The notes beneath the pieces are model-generated. The model was not told the origin of the DNA. It saw nothing but the letters and a program-made list of their open reading frames with translations, and did not search any database. Positions 49,081-58,055 of a stretch of 64,000 nt of DNA are shown piece by piece. The position numbers and the translations under genes are program-made. How positions within the stretch are numbered: position 1 is the stretch's first letter; every line of letters begins with the position of its first letter. The stretch comes from CAYMZZ01 sp047600605 (GTDB taxonomy: Bacteria; Bacteroidota; Bacteroidia; Chitinophagales; Chitinophagaceae): contig JASGKK010000002.1 of the NCBI GenBank assembly GCA_047600605.1, forward strand, positions 496,001-560,000, read 5' to 3'.

Positions 49081-51213
49081 TTGGAAGTAAGACGTGATAT
49101 ATTATGGCGTGTGTATGTCAGTTTTCTCGGCATGGTAGTGCTGAGTGTACTGATCCTGGGCAAGGCTTTCTATATCCAGCGGGTGGAAGGTGCTCACTGG
49201 CGCACGATGAGCGACAGTCTGCATCAGCATATTGTAGAGCTGGATGCCGACCGTGGTACCATTTATAGTGAAGATGGGCAAATGCTGAGTACGTCCCTGC
49301 CTCAGTTTGATATCTACCTCGATTTTATGGCCGATGGCCTTCGCGATAAAAACGGAAAAGTTTTCCGGGAAAACCTGGATTCCTTCTCGCTGGCTTTGTC
49401 TAAGCACTTTGCCGACAAATCAGCTGCTGAGTACAAGACCATGCTCAGGGAAGGTTATAACAAACGTCGCCGTTACTTTCCGCTGAAGAAAAAAATTTCC
49501 TTTGAAGACTACAAAGCCTTTCGGCAGTTTCCGCTTGTACGCCTGGGGCGCAACAGAAGCGGGGTGATCGTGGAAGAGAGCAGTAAACGCCTGTCACCAT
49601 TTGGACTCCTCGCCAATCGTACCATCGGATTATCCCGTGAGCATATCGCCAGCAACGGGAAAGCAAAAAAGCAGAATGTAGGTCTCGAAATGTCGTACGA
49701 TTCGCTGCTTACCGGCGAAAAAGGACAACGGGTGGTTCGTTTTGCAGCCGCCGGGGCCATTCCCGTCGAAGGCTCGCAGGTAGAACCCGAAAACGGTAAA
49801 GATGTATATACCACACTGGATGTAAACATCCAGGACATCGCAGAGAATGCGCTGCTGCGTCAGATGGAATCTACCGAGTCGATCTACGGTACCTGTATTG
49901 TGATGGAAACAAAAACAGGTAAGATTAAAGCTATTGCAAACCTGGGCCGCCGGCCCGATGGCAGCTACTGGGAAGATGACAATTATGCACTCCGCGTGAC
50001 AGAGCCGGGCTCTACCATCAAACTGGTGACCCTGCTGGCTGTACTCGAAAAAGGTACTTCACGCCTCGACGATCTGGTAGAAGTAGGGAGTGCCGGTCAT
50101 ATGATGGTGGGACCGCGTAATGTAAACGATGCAGAGCGTCAGCCCAAAGCCGTACAAACGGTAAAAGAATGTTTTGCACACAGCTCCAATGTAGGCATGA
50201 GCAAAATAGCCTATAAAGCTTTTCAGGATAGACCGCAGGAGTTCAGGGAATACCTGCATAAGTATCATATGGACCGTGTATCGCCGATTGATCTTGCCAA
50301 TGTTCCCAAACCACGTGTGGCGCCACTGGATAAAAAGAATGGTGGTGTGATGAATATGATCACCATGAGTTTTGGCTATGCCGTGCAGGTAAGCCCTGTG
50401 CATACGCTTACGCTCTATAATGCAGTTGCCAACAATGGTCGCATGATGAAGCCCTACCTCGTAAACAGCATTCGCAGAGATGGGGTAGTGCTCAAACAGT
50501 TTGAACCCGCTGTGCTGGAAGAGAATATTGCCAGCGAAAAAATAATAAAGGCCGCTCAGGAAAGTATGGAAGCCGTGATCACTGAAGGTACAGGCCGGCC
50601 AGCATTTAAGGGTATGCCTTTTGCTATTGCAGGCAAAACCGGTACAGCACACGTAGCCGATGGTAATATAAAATACAATGATGGTGTATACCAGGCATCG
50701 TTTGTAGGATATTTTCCTGTCAACGATCCGCAGTATAGCTGTATTGTAGTGATCCGCTCCAAACCACATGCGGCAGTACACTATGGCGGCTCACTGGCAG
50801 GGCCGGTATTTCGCGAAGTGGCCACCAAGCTGTATGCCATGTATGTGCAGCCCAAAGCTCCGATGCAGTATACAGCACCCAAAGACAGTACCGTGTTTCT
50901 TTATGCCGGCAATGCCGCAGACATGAAACAGGTGTACAAAACCCTGCAGGTAAACTATACGGACTCGGCTGCAGAGAACAACAACTGGGCTACAGCCTAT
51001 GCAGTAAACTATCAGCCGGTGCTGAAATCGCAGAATATAGGAAAGCAGGTGATGCCCAATGTACGGGGTATGGGATTGAAGGATGCACTTTACCTGCTGG
51101 AGAGTATGGGGGCAAAAGTGAGTGTGAAAGGGAAAGGAAAAGTAAATGCACAATCATTACCAGCAGGTGCTGCACTTGCAAAGGGAACGTCTGTGCAACT
51201 GGAATTGAATTGA
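49081..51213 (+). CDS. ftsI: Septal peptidoglycan transpeptidase FtsI (PBP3) with C-terminal PASTA domain
   Basis: 710 residues from a TTG start at 49081 (EVRRDILWRVYVSFLGM follows; no ATG fits the family start). One membrane segment (about 13-30), a pedestal domain, then the transpeptidase domain with SxxK in PGSTIKLVTLL (Ser about 311), SxN in HSSNVGMSK and KTG in AGKTGTAHVAD. The C-terminal ~65 residues are one PASTA module (VMPNVRGMGLKDALYLLESMGAKVSV). It cross-links septal wall together with FtsW. It is longer than E. coli FtsI (588), mainly through the PASTA part. Confidence 0.95.
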   Translation: MEVRRDILWRVYVSFLGMVVLSVLILGKAFYIQRVEGAHWRTMSDSLHQHIVELDADRGTIYSEDGQMLSTSLPQFDIYLDFMADGLRDKNGKVFRENLDSFSLALSKHFADKSAAEYKTMLREGYNKRRRYFPLKKKISFEDYKAFRQFPLVRLGRNRSGVIVEESSKRLSPFGLLANRTIGLSREHIASNGKAKKQNVGLEMSYDSLLTGEKGQRVVRFAAAGAIPVEGSQVEPENGKDVYTTLDVNIQDIAENALLRQMESTESIYGTCIVMETKTGKIKAIANLGRRPDGSYWEDDNYALRVTEPGSTIKLVTLLAVLEKGTSRLDDLVEVGSAGHMMVGPRNVNDAERQPKAVQTVKECFAHSSNVGMSKIAYKAFQDRPQEFREYLHKYHMDRVSPIDLANVPKPRVAPLDKKNGGVMNMITMSFGYAVQVSPVHTLTLYNAVANNGRMMKPYLVNSIRRDGVVLKQFEPAVLEENIASEKIIKAAQESMEAVITEGTGRPAFKGMPFAIAGKTGTAHVADGNIKYNDGVYQASFVGYFPVNDPQYSCIVVIRSKPHAAVHYGGSLAGPVFREVATKLYAMYVQPKAPMQYTAPKDSTVFLYAGNAADMKQVYKTLQVNYTDSAAENNNWATAYAVNYQPVLKSQNIGKQVMPNVRGMGLKDALYLLESMGAKVSVKGKGKVNAQSLPAGAALAKGTSVQLELN

Positions 51214-51236
51214 TCAACCAACTATAGCGGAGCGAA

Positions 51237-52700
51237 GTGTTATTACGGGATGTATTATATAAAGTAGCCATCAGGTCGGTATCGGGTTCAACCGAAGTGG
51301 ACGTAACCGATGTGCAGATCGATTCCCGTAAAGTGAAGGAGGGTACCGCATTTGTAGCAGTAAAAGGAGTAGCGGCAGATGGGCATGCTTTTATCGGAAA
51401 AGCAGTAGAAGCAGGTGCGATAGCCATTGTGTGTGAACAATTGCCTGCAGAGCAAAAGGAAGGAGTGGTTTACCTGCAGGTACAGAACAGTGGCGCAGCC
51501 GCAGCCTGGATGGCACACAACCTGTATGGGCAACCATCAGAAAAACTGAAACTGGTTGGTGTGACAGGTACAAATGGAAAGACAACGATTGCCACGTTGC
51601 TATATAAGCTCTTTACATCATTGGGATATACCTGCGGACTTATCAGTACGGTAGAAAACCGGATCGGTAACGATATAGTACCGGCCACACATACCACACC
51701 TGATGCCGTAAGCCTTAACCAACTGCTGGCACAAATGTTGCAAGCTGGCTGCTCACATGTTTTCATGGAAGTAAGCTCACATGCACTGCACCAGCACCGC
51801 GTTACAGGGTTACAGTTTGCCGGCGGCATATTCAGCAATATCACACACGACCACCTGGATTATCATAAAACCTTTGATGAATATATCAGGGTTAAGAAAA
51901 GCTTCTTTGATGGTCTTGCTTCATCCGCATTTGCCATCAGCAATGCAGATGATAAACGCGGAGTGGTGATGTTGCAGAATACAGCAGCTCACAAGTATCT
52001 CTACAGCCTGCGCACGCTGGCCGAGTTTAAAGGAAAGATCATCGAAAACAGTCTTTCCGGACTGGCCATGACCATTAACGACCAGGAAGTGCATTTCAGG
52101 CTGATAGGAGAGTTTAATGCATATAATCTGCTGGCTGTATATGCAGCTGCTACCTGCCTGGGTGAAGAGAAGAATGAAGTACTGCGCCATCTGAGTGTGC
52201 TGACGGGAGCTGAGGGACGGTTTGATTATATCGTATCAGCAAAGGAACGCATCATTGCCATTGTGGATTATGCACATACACCAGATGCTCTGCTGAATGT
52301 GCTGGCTACGATCAATAAGCTTAAAAAAGGATATGAGCAGGTGATAGCAGTTGTGGGCTGCGGTGGTGATCGCGATAAGACAAAAAGGCCTGTGATGGCA
52401 GCCGCTGCAGTTGAGCATAGTGATAAGGCCATTTTTACCAGCGATAATCCGCGGTCAGAAGATCCGGCTCAGATCATTAAGGACATGGAAGAAGGATTGC
52501 CGGCTGCAGCAAGACGCAAGTATATCGCCATTACCGACAGACAGGAGGCTATCCGTACTGCGATCAGCCTGGCCCGGCCGGATGACATTGTACTCATAGC
52601 AGGCAAAGGGCATGAAAAGTACCAGGAGATAAAAGGTGTAAAACATCATTTCGACGATAAGGAAATAGTGCAGCAGGTATTTGAACAATTAGGAAAGTAA
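51237..52700 (+). CDS. murE: UDP-MurNAc-L-Ala-D-Glu:meso-DAP ligase
   Basis: 487 residues from a GTG at 51237. It adds the third amino acid to the cell-wall peptide. The ATP site is GVTGTNGKTTIATLLYKL; other marks are EVSSHALHQHRV, FSNITHDHLDYHKTFDEY, VDYAHTPDAL and the substrate motif TSDNPRSEDP. DNPR is the meso-diaminopimelate-type motif (Lys-type enzymes have DDNP-like variants), so the wall should be DAP-type. It starts 23 bases after ftsI. Confidence 0.96.
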   Translation: MLLRDVLYKVAIRSVSGSTEVDVTDVQIDSRKVKEGTAFVAVKGVAADGHAFIGKAVEAGAIAIVCEQLPAEQKEGVVYLQVQNSGAAAAWMAHNLYGQPSEKLKLVGVTGTNGKTTIATLLYKLFTSLGYTCGLISTVENRIGNDIVPATHTTPDAVSLNQLLAQMLQAGCSHVFMEVSSHALHQHRVTGLQFAGGIFSNITHDHLDYHKTFDEYIRVKKSFFDGLASSAFAISNADDKRGVVMLQNTAAHKYLYSLRTLAEFKGKIIENSLSGLAMTINDQEVHFRLIGEFNAYNLLAVYAAATCLGEEKNEVLRHLSVLTGAEGRFDYIVSAKERIIAIVDYAHTPDALLNVLATINKLKKGYEQVIAVVGCGGDRDKTKRPVMAAAAVEHSDKAIFTSDNPRSEDPAQIIKDMEEGLPAAARRKYIAITDRQEAIRTAISLARPDDIVLIAGKGHEKYQEIKGVKHHFDDKEIVQQVFEQLGK

Positions 52701-52739
52701 ACGAATCAGAAAAACGACAACAAACCATTAACCAGCAAT

Positions 52740-54008
52740 ATGCTTTATCATTTATTTGATTGGCTCAACAAACAAAACATCGACTTCCCCGGGAGTGAGC
52801 TTTACCGCTTCATTTCCTTCAGGGTGTTGCTGGCTGTGCTGTTGTCATTGCTGATTACACTGATATATGGAAAAAGGCTCATCCGCCTCCTGCAAAGAAA
52901 ACAGGTTGGTGAGTCGGTGCGTGATCTGGGCCTGGCCGGTGAGCAGCAGAAGAAGGGTACGCCTACCATGGGTGGTATCATCATCATTCTGGGTATTGTA
53001 TTGCCGACTCTTCTCTTTGCACGGCTTGACACGGTATACATTCAACTCATGCTGGTAGCGACGGTATGGCTGGGTATTATCGGTTTTGTAGATGATTATC
53101 TTAAACTCAGGGCCAAACGATTGGCACAGGAGCAGGGTGTAGCCTATAAAAAAGGAGATAAAGACGGACTGGCGGGTTGGTTCAAGATCCTGGGTCAGGT
53201 CGGATTGGGTATTACTGTAGGAGCGGTGCTGATTTTTCACCCCGATGTAAAGATCTGGCGGGAGTATCATGGTGTACCAAAAGCTGAAGTGATCACCAAG
53301 GTTGTAAACGGTAAAGAAAAACATTTTGTAGAAACAAAAGAACCGGTCACTACCATCCCGTTTGTAAAAAATCATGAATTCAATTATACCAAGCTGCTGC
53401 CCGAAGGCCTGAGAAAATACTCATGGGTGCTGTATATACTGGTAGTGATCTTCATTATTACCGCAGTATCTAACGGTGCCAACATAACAGATGGGCTCGA
53501 TGGGCTGGCTACGGGCACTTCGGCACTGATCGGCGTATGTCTGGGCATTTTTGCCTATGCGAGCGGCAGTTTCGTGTTTGCCGATTATCTCAATATCATG
53601 TACATACCCGAGTTGGGTGAGCTATCCATATTCCTGGCGGCCATGATCGGGGCCTGTGTCGGCTTTTTGTGGTACAACTCTTATCCTGCCCAGGTATTCA
53701 TGGGCGATACGGGGAGCCTTACACTCGGCGGCATTATTGCAGCTATTGCCATCATTGTGCATAAGGAGTTGCTGATACCGATTTTCTGCGGCGTATTCCT
53801 GGTAGAAAATCTGAGTGTGGTAATACAGGTGACTTATTTCAAATATACCAAACGCAAATATGGTACTGGCCGCAGGGTTTTCCTGATGAGCCCATTACAC
53901 CATCACTTTCAGAAGAAAGGATATCATGAGGCAAAGATTGTGACACGCTTCTGGATTATGACGGTATTATTTGTGTTGCTGAGCATAGCTACGTTGAAAT
54001 TAAGATAA
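52740..54008 (+). CDS. mraY: Phospho-N-acetylmuramoyl-pentapeptide-transferase
   Basis: 422 residues, ten membrane segments expected. It makes lipid I from UDP-MurNAc-pentapeptide and undecaprenyl phosphate. Marks: GTPTMGGIIIILG, VDDYLKL, NGANITDGLDGLATG, NSYPAQVFMGDTGSL, LMSPLHHHFQKKGYHE. Compared with E. coli (360 residues) there is an insertion of roughly 50 residues at about 165-220 (PDVKIWREYHGVPKAE to FVKNHEFNYTK), with charged, non-membrane character; longer MraY forms are usual in Bacteroidota. The 159-base gap to murD shows no feature I recognise. Confidence 0.96.
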   Translation: MLYHLFDWLNKQNIDFPGSELYRFISFRVLLAVLLSLLITLIYGKRLIRLLQRKQVGESVRDLGLAGEQQKKGTPTMGGIIIILGIVLPTLLFARLDTVYIQLMLVATVWLGIIGFVDDYLKLRAKRLAQEQGVAYKKGDKDGLAGWFKILGQVGLGITVGAVLIFHPDVKIWREYHGVPKAEVITKVVNGKEKHFVETKEPVTTIPFVKNHEFNYTKLLPEGLRKYSWVLYILVVIFIITAVSNGANITDGLDGLATGTSALIGVCLGIFAYASGSFVFADYLNIMYIPELGELSIFLAAMIGACVGFLWYNSYPAQVFMGDTGSLTLGGIIAAIAIIVHKELLIPIFCGVFLVENLSVVIQVTYFKYTKRKYGTGRRVFLMSPLHHHFQKKGYHEAKIVTRFWIMTVLFVLLSIATLKLR

Positions 54009-54167
54009 CAGAAAGGATAAGATAGTACGAACGGACTTATTGAAAAACCACCCACCCTATTCCACGGATCCGAACCCCGTGATGGTTGTCTCTGATGAAT
54101 GAATTGTGGTGCATTACCAAATCAATGCTTGTGAAGAACCATTTTTCCGTACGCTCATTGAAAAGCT

Positions 54168-55505
54168 ATGGGTAAACGTCTCGTCATATTAGGAGGGGGA
54201 GAGAGCGGAGTAGGAGCCGCCCTCCTGGCGCAACAGCAGGGATACAATGTATACCTGGCCGACGAAGGTTCTTTGAAAGATGAATACCGGCAAACACTGC
54301 AGCAGGCAGCCATACATTTTGATGAAGGAAAAGTATTGGCCGATCTGTTGCTGGCTGCCGATGAAGTGATGAAAAGCCCGGGCATACCGGAGAAAAATGA
54401 ATGGGTGAAAAAGATTCGTGCAAAAGGCATTCCGGTGATCAGTGAAATAGAACTGGCTTACCGGCACAAAGGCAACAGCCGCATCATCGCTATCACCGGC
54501 AGCAATGGCAAGACCACAACTACTGCACTTACCTGGCATATCTGTAAAAAAGGTGGCCTCGATGCAGCCCTGGTGGGCAACATCGGCTATTCATTTGCAA
54601 GGCAGGTGGCAGAAGATCCGAAGCCGGTGTATGTGGCAGAGATCAGCAGTTTTCAGCTCGACGATATCCATACGTTCCGGCCTGACATTGCGATTCTGAC
54701 CAACATTACAGAAGATCACCTGGATCGCTACGATTATAAGTTCGAAAACTATATCCGTAGCAAATTCAGGATCACAGACAATCAGCAACCCAGTGATTAC
54801 TTCATATATAATGCAGATGATGAAGTAACCATGAAGTATATAAAACAATTCGATATACACGCAAACCAACTGCCAATCAGTATGAAAACAGAAACTAAAG
54901 GAGCTTTTATCAAAGACGGGGATATGTACGTACGGACAGGAGAAGAATTTACCAGTATGAGTGTATATGATTTTGCCCTGAAAGGGAAACATAACCAATA
55001 TAATACCATGGCAGCATGTGTGGCCGGATCCACAATGGATATCCGGAAGGAAAAGATCAGGGAAGCCGTACAGGATTTTCAGAGCCTGGAGCACCGGATG
55101 GAACCAGTGGCTACAGTACGGGGCGTGGAATTTATCAATGACAGCAAGGCTACCAATGTAAACTCTACCTGGTATGCACTGGAAAGTATGACCAAACCCA
55201 CTATCCTGATCCTGGGTGGTGTGGATAAAGGAAATGATTATTCACTGATTGCTGATCTGGTAAAAGAAAAAGTACGTGCAATCATTTGCATGGGTACCGA
55301 TAACCGGAAGATACATGAAGCATTTTCTTCCATCGTCAATCCCATTGTGAATACAGAAAATGCACAAGATGCCGTACAGGCCGCTTTTCATTTTGCCAAT
55401 AAGGGCGATGTAGTACTGCTGAGCCCCGCCTGCGCCTCTTTTGATCTGTTCAAAAATTATGAGGACAGGGGGAATCAGTTTAAGAAAGCAGTGAAGGAAC
55501 TGTGA
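54168..55505 (+). CDS. murD: UDP-MurNAc-L-alanine:D-glutamate ligase
   Basis: 445 residues. It adds D-Glu to UDP-MurNAc-L-Ala. N-terminal Rossmann start RLVILGGGESGVGAALLAQQ, MKSPGIPEKNEWVKKIRAKGIPVISEIELA, ATP site ITGSNGKTTTTALTWHI, EISSFQLDDI, NITEDHLDRYD and FINDSKATNVNSTWYAL are all present. The length is normal. It is followed by a repeat element and ftsW. Confidence 0.96.
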   Translation: MGKRLVILGGGESGVGAALLAQQQGYNVYLADEGSLKDEYRQTLQQAAIHFDEGKVLADLLLAADEVMKSPGIPEKNEWVKKIRAKGIPVISEIELAYRHKGNSRIIAITGSNGKTTTTALTWHICKKGGLDAALVGNIGYSFARQVAEDPKPVYVAEISSFQLDDIHTFRPDIAILTNITEDHLDRYDYKFENYIRSKFRITDNQQPSDYFIYNADDEVTMKYIKQFDIHANQLPISMKTETKGAFIKDGDMYVRTGEEFTSMSVYDFALKGKHNQYNTMAACVAGSTMDIRKEKIREAVQDFQSLEHRMEPVATVRGVEFINDSKATNVNSTWYALESMTKPTILILGGVDKGNDYSLIADLVKEKVRAIICMGTDNRKIHEAFSSIVNPIVNTENAQDAVQAAFHFANKGDVVLLSPACASFDLFKNYEDRGNQFKKAVKEL

Positions 55506-55510
55506 ATCTT

Positions 55511-55566
55511 GAGTGGTCAGTGGCTGGTGGCCAGTGGCCAGACAGAGACACTGACCACCGATCACT
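55511..55566. repeat. GGTCAGTGG-type inverted repeat between murD and ftsW
   Basis: The left arm is GTGGTCAGTGGCTGGTGGCC (55513-55532 with flank) and the right arm CACTGACCACCGATCAC (about 55550-55566). The same word type occurs at 3960-4050. It sits inside the dcw cluster in an 83-base gap, so full termination there would be harmful. Confidence 0.7.
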
Positions 55567-55588
55567 TGAATGAATTGAACTTTTGTAA

Positions 55589-56854
55589 TTGGACGCAATA
55601 AAAGACATACGATTTACTGAATTGGGCAACAGCCTGCAGCCCCGCAACCTGCTCAGCAAGACCAGGGGCGATAAAGTGATATGGGCGCTGGTGATCCTGC
55701 TTGCACTCGTGTCTTTGCTGGCCGTATACAGTGCGACCGGTTCACTTGCGTACAAAAATTATAAAGGCAATACAGAGATATACCTGTTTAAACAGGTGGC
55801 GTTTATCATCGTTGGTGTGCTGGTGGTATACTTTGCTCACCTGGTCAATTATACGGTATATGCCCGGGTAGCGACTATCCTGTTTTTGCTTTGTATTCCA
55901 CTGTTGATCTATACCCTGTTTTTTGGTGTGCGGATGAATGAGGGCAGCCGCTGGATCCGTTTGCCGCTGATCAATATGACCATGCAGACATCTGATCTGG
56001 CCAAGCTGGCGCTGTTTATGTACCTGGCACGTCTGCTCAGCCGTAAGCAGGATGTGATTAAGGATTTCAAAAAAGGTTTTTTGCCGGTAATGGCTCCCGT
56101 GGCTATTACCTGTATGCTGATTGCACCGGCCAACCTGTCGACGGCATTACTGCTGGGAGCCAGTTGTATGATGTTGATGTTTATCGGAAGGGCCAGGACC
56201 AAGCATATCCTGCTGGTGGCAGGTGTGGCGCTCATTCCGATCATGTTCCTGGTTATCGCTGCCGTTAGCAGGCACAAAGGAGGTGAGCAGGAAACCGCTG
56301 CAGTCGCCAAATCATCATCCGGCTTATTTGGCCGGGTAGATACCTGGATCGGGCGGGTAGAGAATTTTATCTATGGAGGCAAAGAAGCAGATGATGACGA
56401 TATGTACCAGGTAAACCAGGCCAAGATGGCGATTGCCAAAGGCGGTTTCCTGGGCGTTGGACCGGGACACAGTACCATGCGCGATTACCTGCCCCAGGCA
56501 TATAACGATTTTATTTTCGCCATCATTATTGAAGAGTATGGGTTTGCAGGAGGAATGTTTATAGTGTTTATATATCTGGTATTTCTATACAGGTGTATAC
56601 GGATTTTTAAAAGGTGCCCTTATGCATTTGGTGCATTCCTGGCACTTGGTCTCAGCTTTACACTGGCTATTCAGGCTATCGCCAATATGGCGGTCACGGT
56701 AAATCTGTTTCCGGTTACAGGTGTTACGCTGCCATTGGTGAGTATGGGAGGATCCAGTTTCATCTTTACCTGCCTGGCGATCGGGATCATATTGAGTGTG
56801 GCGCGTAATGTGGAGAAGTTGGAAGGCGGTGAAGGGCAAAAGGCAGAAGCATGA
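55589..56854 (+). CDS. ftsW: Septal peptidoglycan glycosyltransferase FtsW
   Basis: 421 residues from a TTG at 55589, the first sense codon after an in-frame stop; a GTG at about residue 30 (before IWALVILLALVSLLAVYS) is the alternative. About ten membrane segments of the SEDS family, with SRWIRLPLINMTMQTSDLAKLALFMYLAR, FVGPGHST-like GVGPGHSTMRDYLPQAYNDFIFAIIIEEYG and the C-terminal GVTLPLVSMGGSSFIFTCLAIGIILS. FtsW polymerises lipid II at the septum with FtsI. Its last codons (LEGGEGQKAEA) are written by a repeat arm. Confidence 0.95.
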   Translation: MDAIKDIRFTELGNSLQPRNLLSKTRGDKVIWALVILLALVSLLAVYSATGSLAYKNYKGNTEIYLFKQVAFIIVGVLVVYFAHLVNYTVYARVATILFLLCIPLLIYTLFFGVRMNEGSRWIRLPLINMTMQTSDLAKLALFMYLARLLSRKQDVIKDFKKGFLPVMAPVAITCMLIAPANLSTALLLGASCMMLMFIGRARTKHILLVAGVALIPIMFLVIAAVSRHKGGEQETAAVAKSSSGLFGRVDTWIGRVENFIYGGKEADDDDMYQVNQAKMAIAKGGFLGVGPGHSTMRDYLPQAYNDFIFAIIIEEYGFAGGMFIVFIYLVFLYRCIRIFKRCPYAFGAFLALGLSFTLAIQAIANMAVTVNLFPVTGVTLPLVSMGGSSFIFTCLAIGIILSVARNVEKLEGGEGQKAEA

Positions 56855-56910
56855 AGGTAGAAGGTATAAAGAGCACCTTTATCCTTTCACCCTTAACCTT
56901 CAACCTTACA
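56820..56910. repeat. AAGGTAGAAGGTAAAAGG-type inverted repeat spanning the ftsW stop
   Basis: The left arm (56820-56870; GGAAGGCGGTGAAGGGCAAA, AAGGTAGAAGGTATAAAG) includes the last ~11 codons and the stop of ftsW. The right arm (56875-56910; CACCTTTATCC, TTTCACCC, TTAACC, TTCAACC) reaches 14 bases before murG. It is in the dcw cluster. Confidence 0.75.
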
Positions 56911-56924
56911 TCATAGCAGAATTA

Positions 56925-58019
56925 ATGAAAAAGAGGATAATAATAGCAGGAGGAGGAACAGGAGGACATATTTTTCCGGCCATTGCCATTGCCAATGCAT
57001 TGCGTCAGCAGGATAGTGAGGTGGAGTTGTTGTTTGTGGGAGCCAAAGGGAAAATGGAAATGGAAAAAGTGCCGCAGGCCGGCTATCATATAGAAGGGTT
57101 GGATATTGCCGGATTCAACAGAAGCTCTTTGATAAAAAATCTGGGATTGCCGTTTAAGCTCATTAAAAGCTTTTTCCAGGTAAGAAAGATTTTCAACACG
57201 TTTCGTCCGGATGCAGCTATTGGTGTGGGCGGATATTCCAGTTTTCCTGTATTGCGTTATGCGCAGGCAAAAGGAATACCCACATTCATCCACGAGTCCA
57301 ATTCATTTGCCGGTAAGAGCAATATCATGCTGGGCAAAAAAGCGACCCGTGTATATGTAGCTTCAGAAGGAATGGAAAAGTTTTTTCCGGCAGACAAGAT
57401 CCGGATCACCGGCAACCCGGTGCGTGCAGCTATCGTGAATGCAAAGGTGGATCAGGCAGAAGCACTTGGTTTCTTTTCGCTGCAGGGCAATAAGAAAACA
57501 GTGCTGGTGGTAGGAGGTAGCCTGGGTGCAAAAACAATTAATGAAGCAATTGATAAAGGACTGGATCAGCTGGAAGCGGCCGGCTTACAACTGATCTGGC
57601 AAACCGGAAAACCCTATGCAGACCAGGCGAGGCAGCGTGCCAGTGGCCGGTCGTTTGTCTGGGCCAGTGATTTTATAACCCAGATGGAGAAAGCGTATGC
57701 AGCAGCTGATATAGTAGTGGCCCGTTCGGGAGCCATGACTGTGGCTGAACTGACTGTAGTGAAAAAGCCCGTTTTGTTCGTACCCTATCCCTATGCCGCT
57801 GAAGACCACCAGACTGTTAACGCCCAACAGCTGGTGTCGAAAGGTGCGGCCCTGCTGGTAAAAGACAGTGAAGCAAAAGAAAGGCTGATACCTGCCTTAC
57901 TGGAACTGGCCGGGGATGAAAGAAAGCAGACAGACATGAGAAATAATATGGCTGGCCTGGCCCGGGTGGATGCAGATGTGCAAGTGGCCAGGGATGTATT
58001 GTCCATATTAAAAAAATGA
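56925..58019 (+). CDS. murG: UDP-GlcNAc:MurNAc-pentapeptide-PP-undecaprenol GlcNAc transferase
   Basis: 364 residues from the ATG at 56925 (MKKRIIIAGGGTGGHIFPAIAIA); the frame to 56796 overlaps ftsW and the repeat. It makes lipid II from lipid I at the inner face of the membrane. The G-loops AGGGTGGHIFPA and VGGSLGAKTINEA, the middle GVGGYSSFPVL and the sugar-nucleotide site ARSGAMTVAEL and EDHQTVNAQQL are present. The stop is directly followed by the murC frame. Confidence 0.96.
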   Translation: MKKRIIIAGGGTGGHIFPAIAIANALRQQDSEVELLFVGAKGKMEMEKVPQAGYHIEGLDIAGFNRSSLIKNLGLPFKLIKSFFQVRKIFNTFRPDAAIGVGGYSSFPVLRYAQAKGIPTFIHESNSFAGKSNIMLGKKATRVYVASEGMEKFFPADKIRITGNPVRAAIVNAKVDQAEALGFFSLQGNKKTVLVVGGSLGAKTINEAIDKGLDQLEAAGLQLIWQTGKPYADQARQRASGRSFVWASDFITQMEKAYAAADIVVARSGAMTVAELTVVKKPVLFVPYPYAAEDHQTVNAQQLVSKGAALLVKDSEAKERLIPALLELAGDERKQTDMRNNMAGLARVDADVQVARDVLSILKK

Positions 58020-58055
58020 TTGTACGTGATTGAACCCAACCCGATAAGAAAACTT

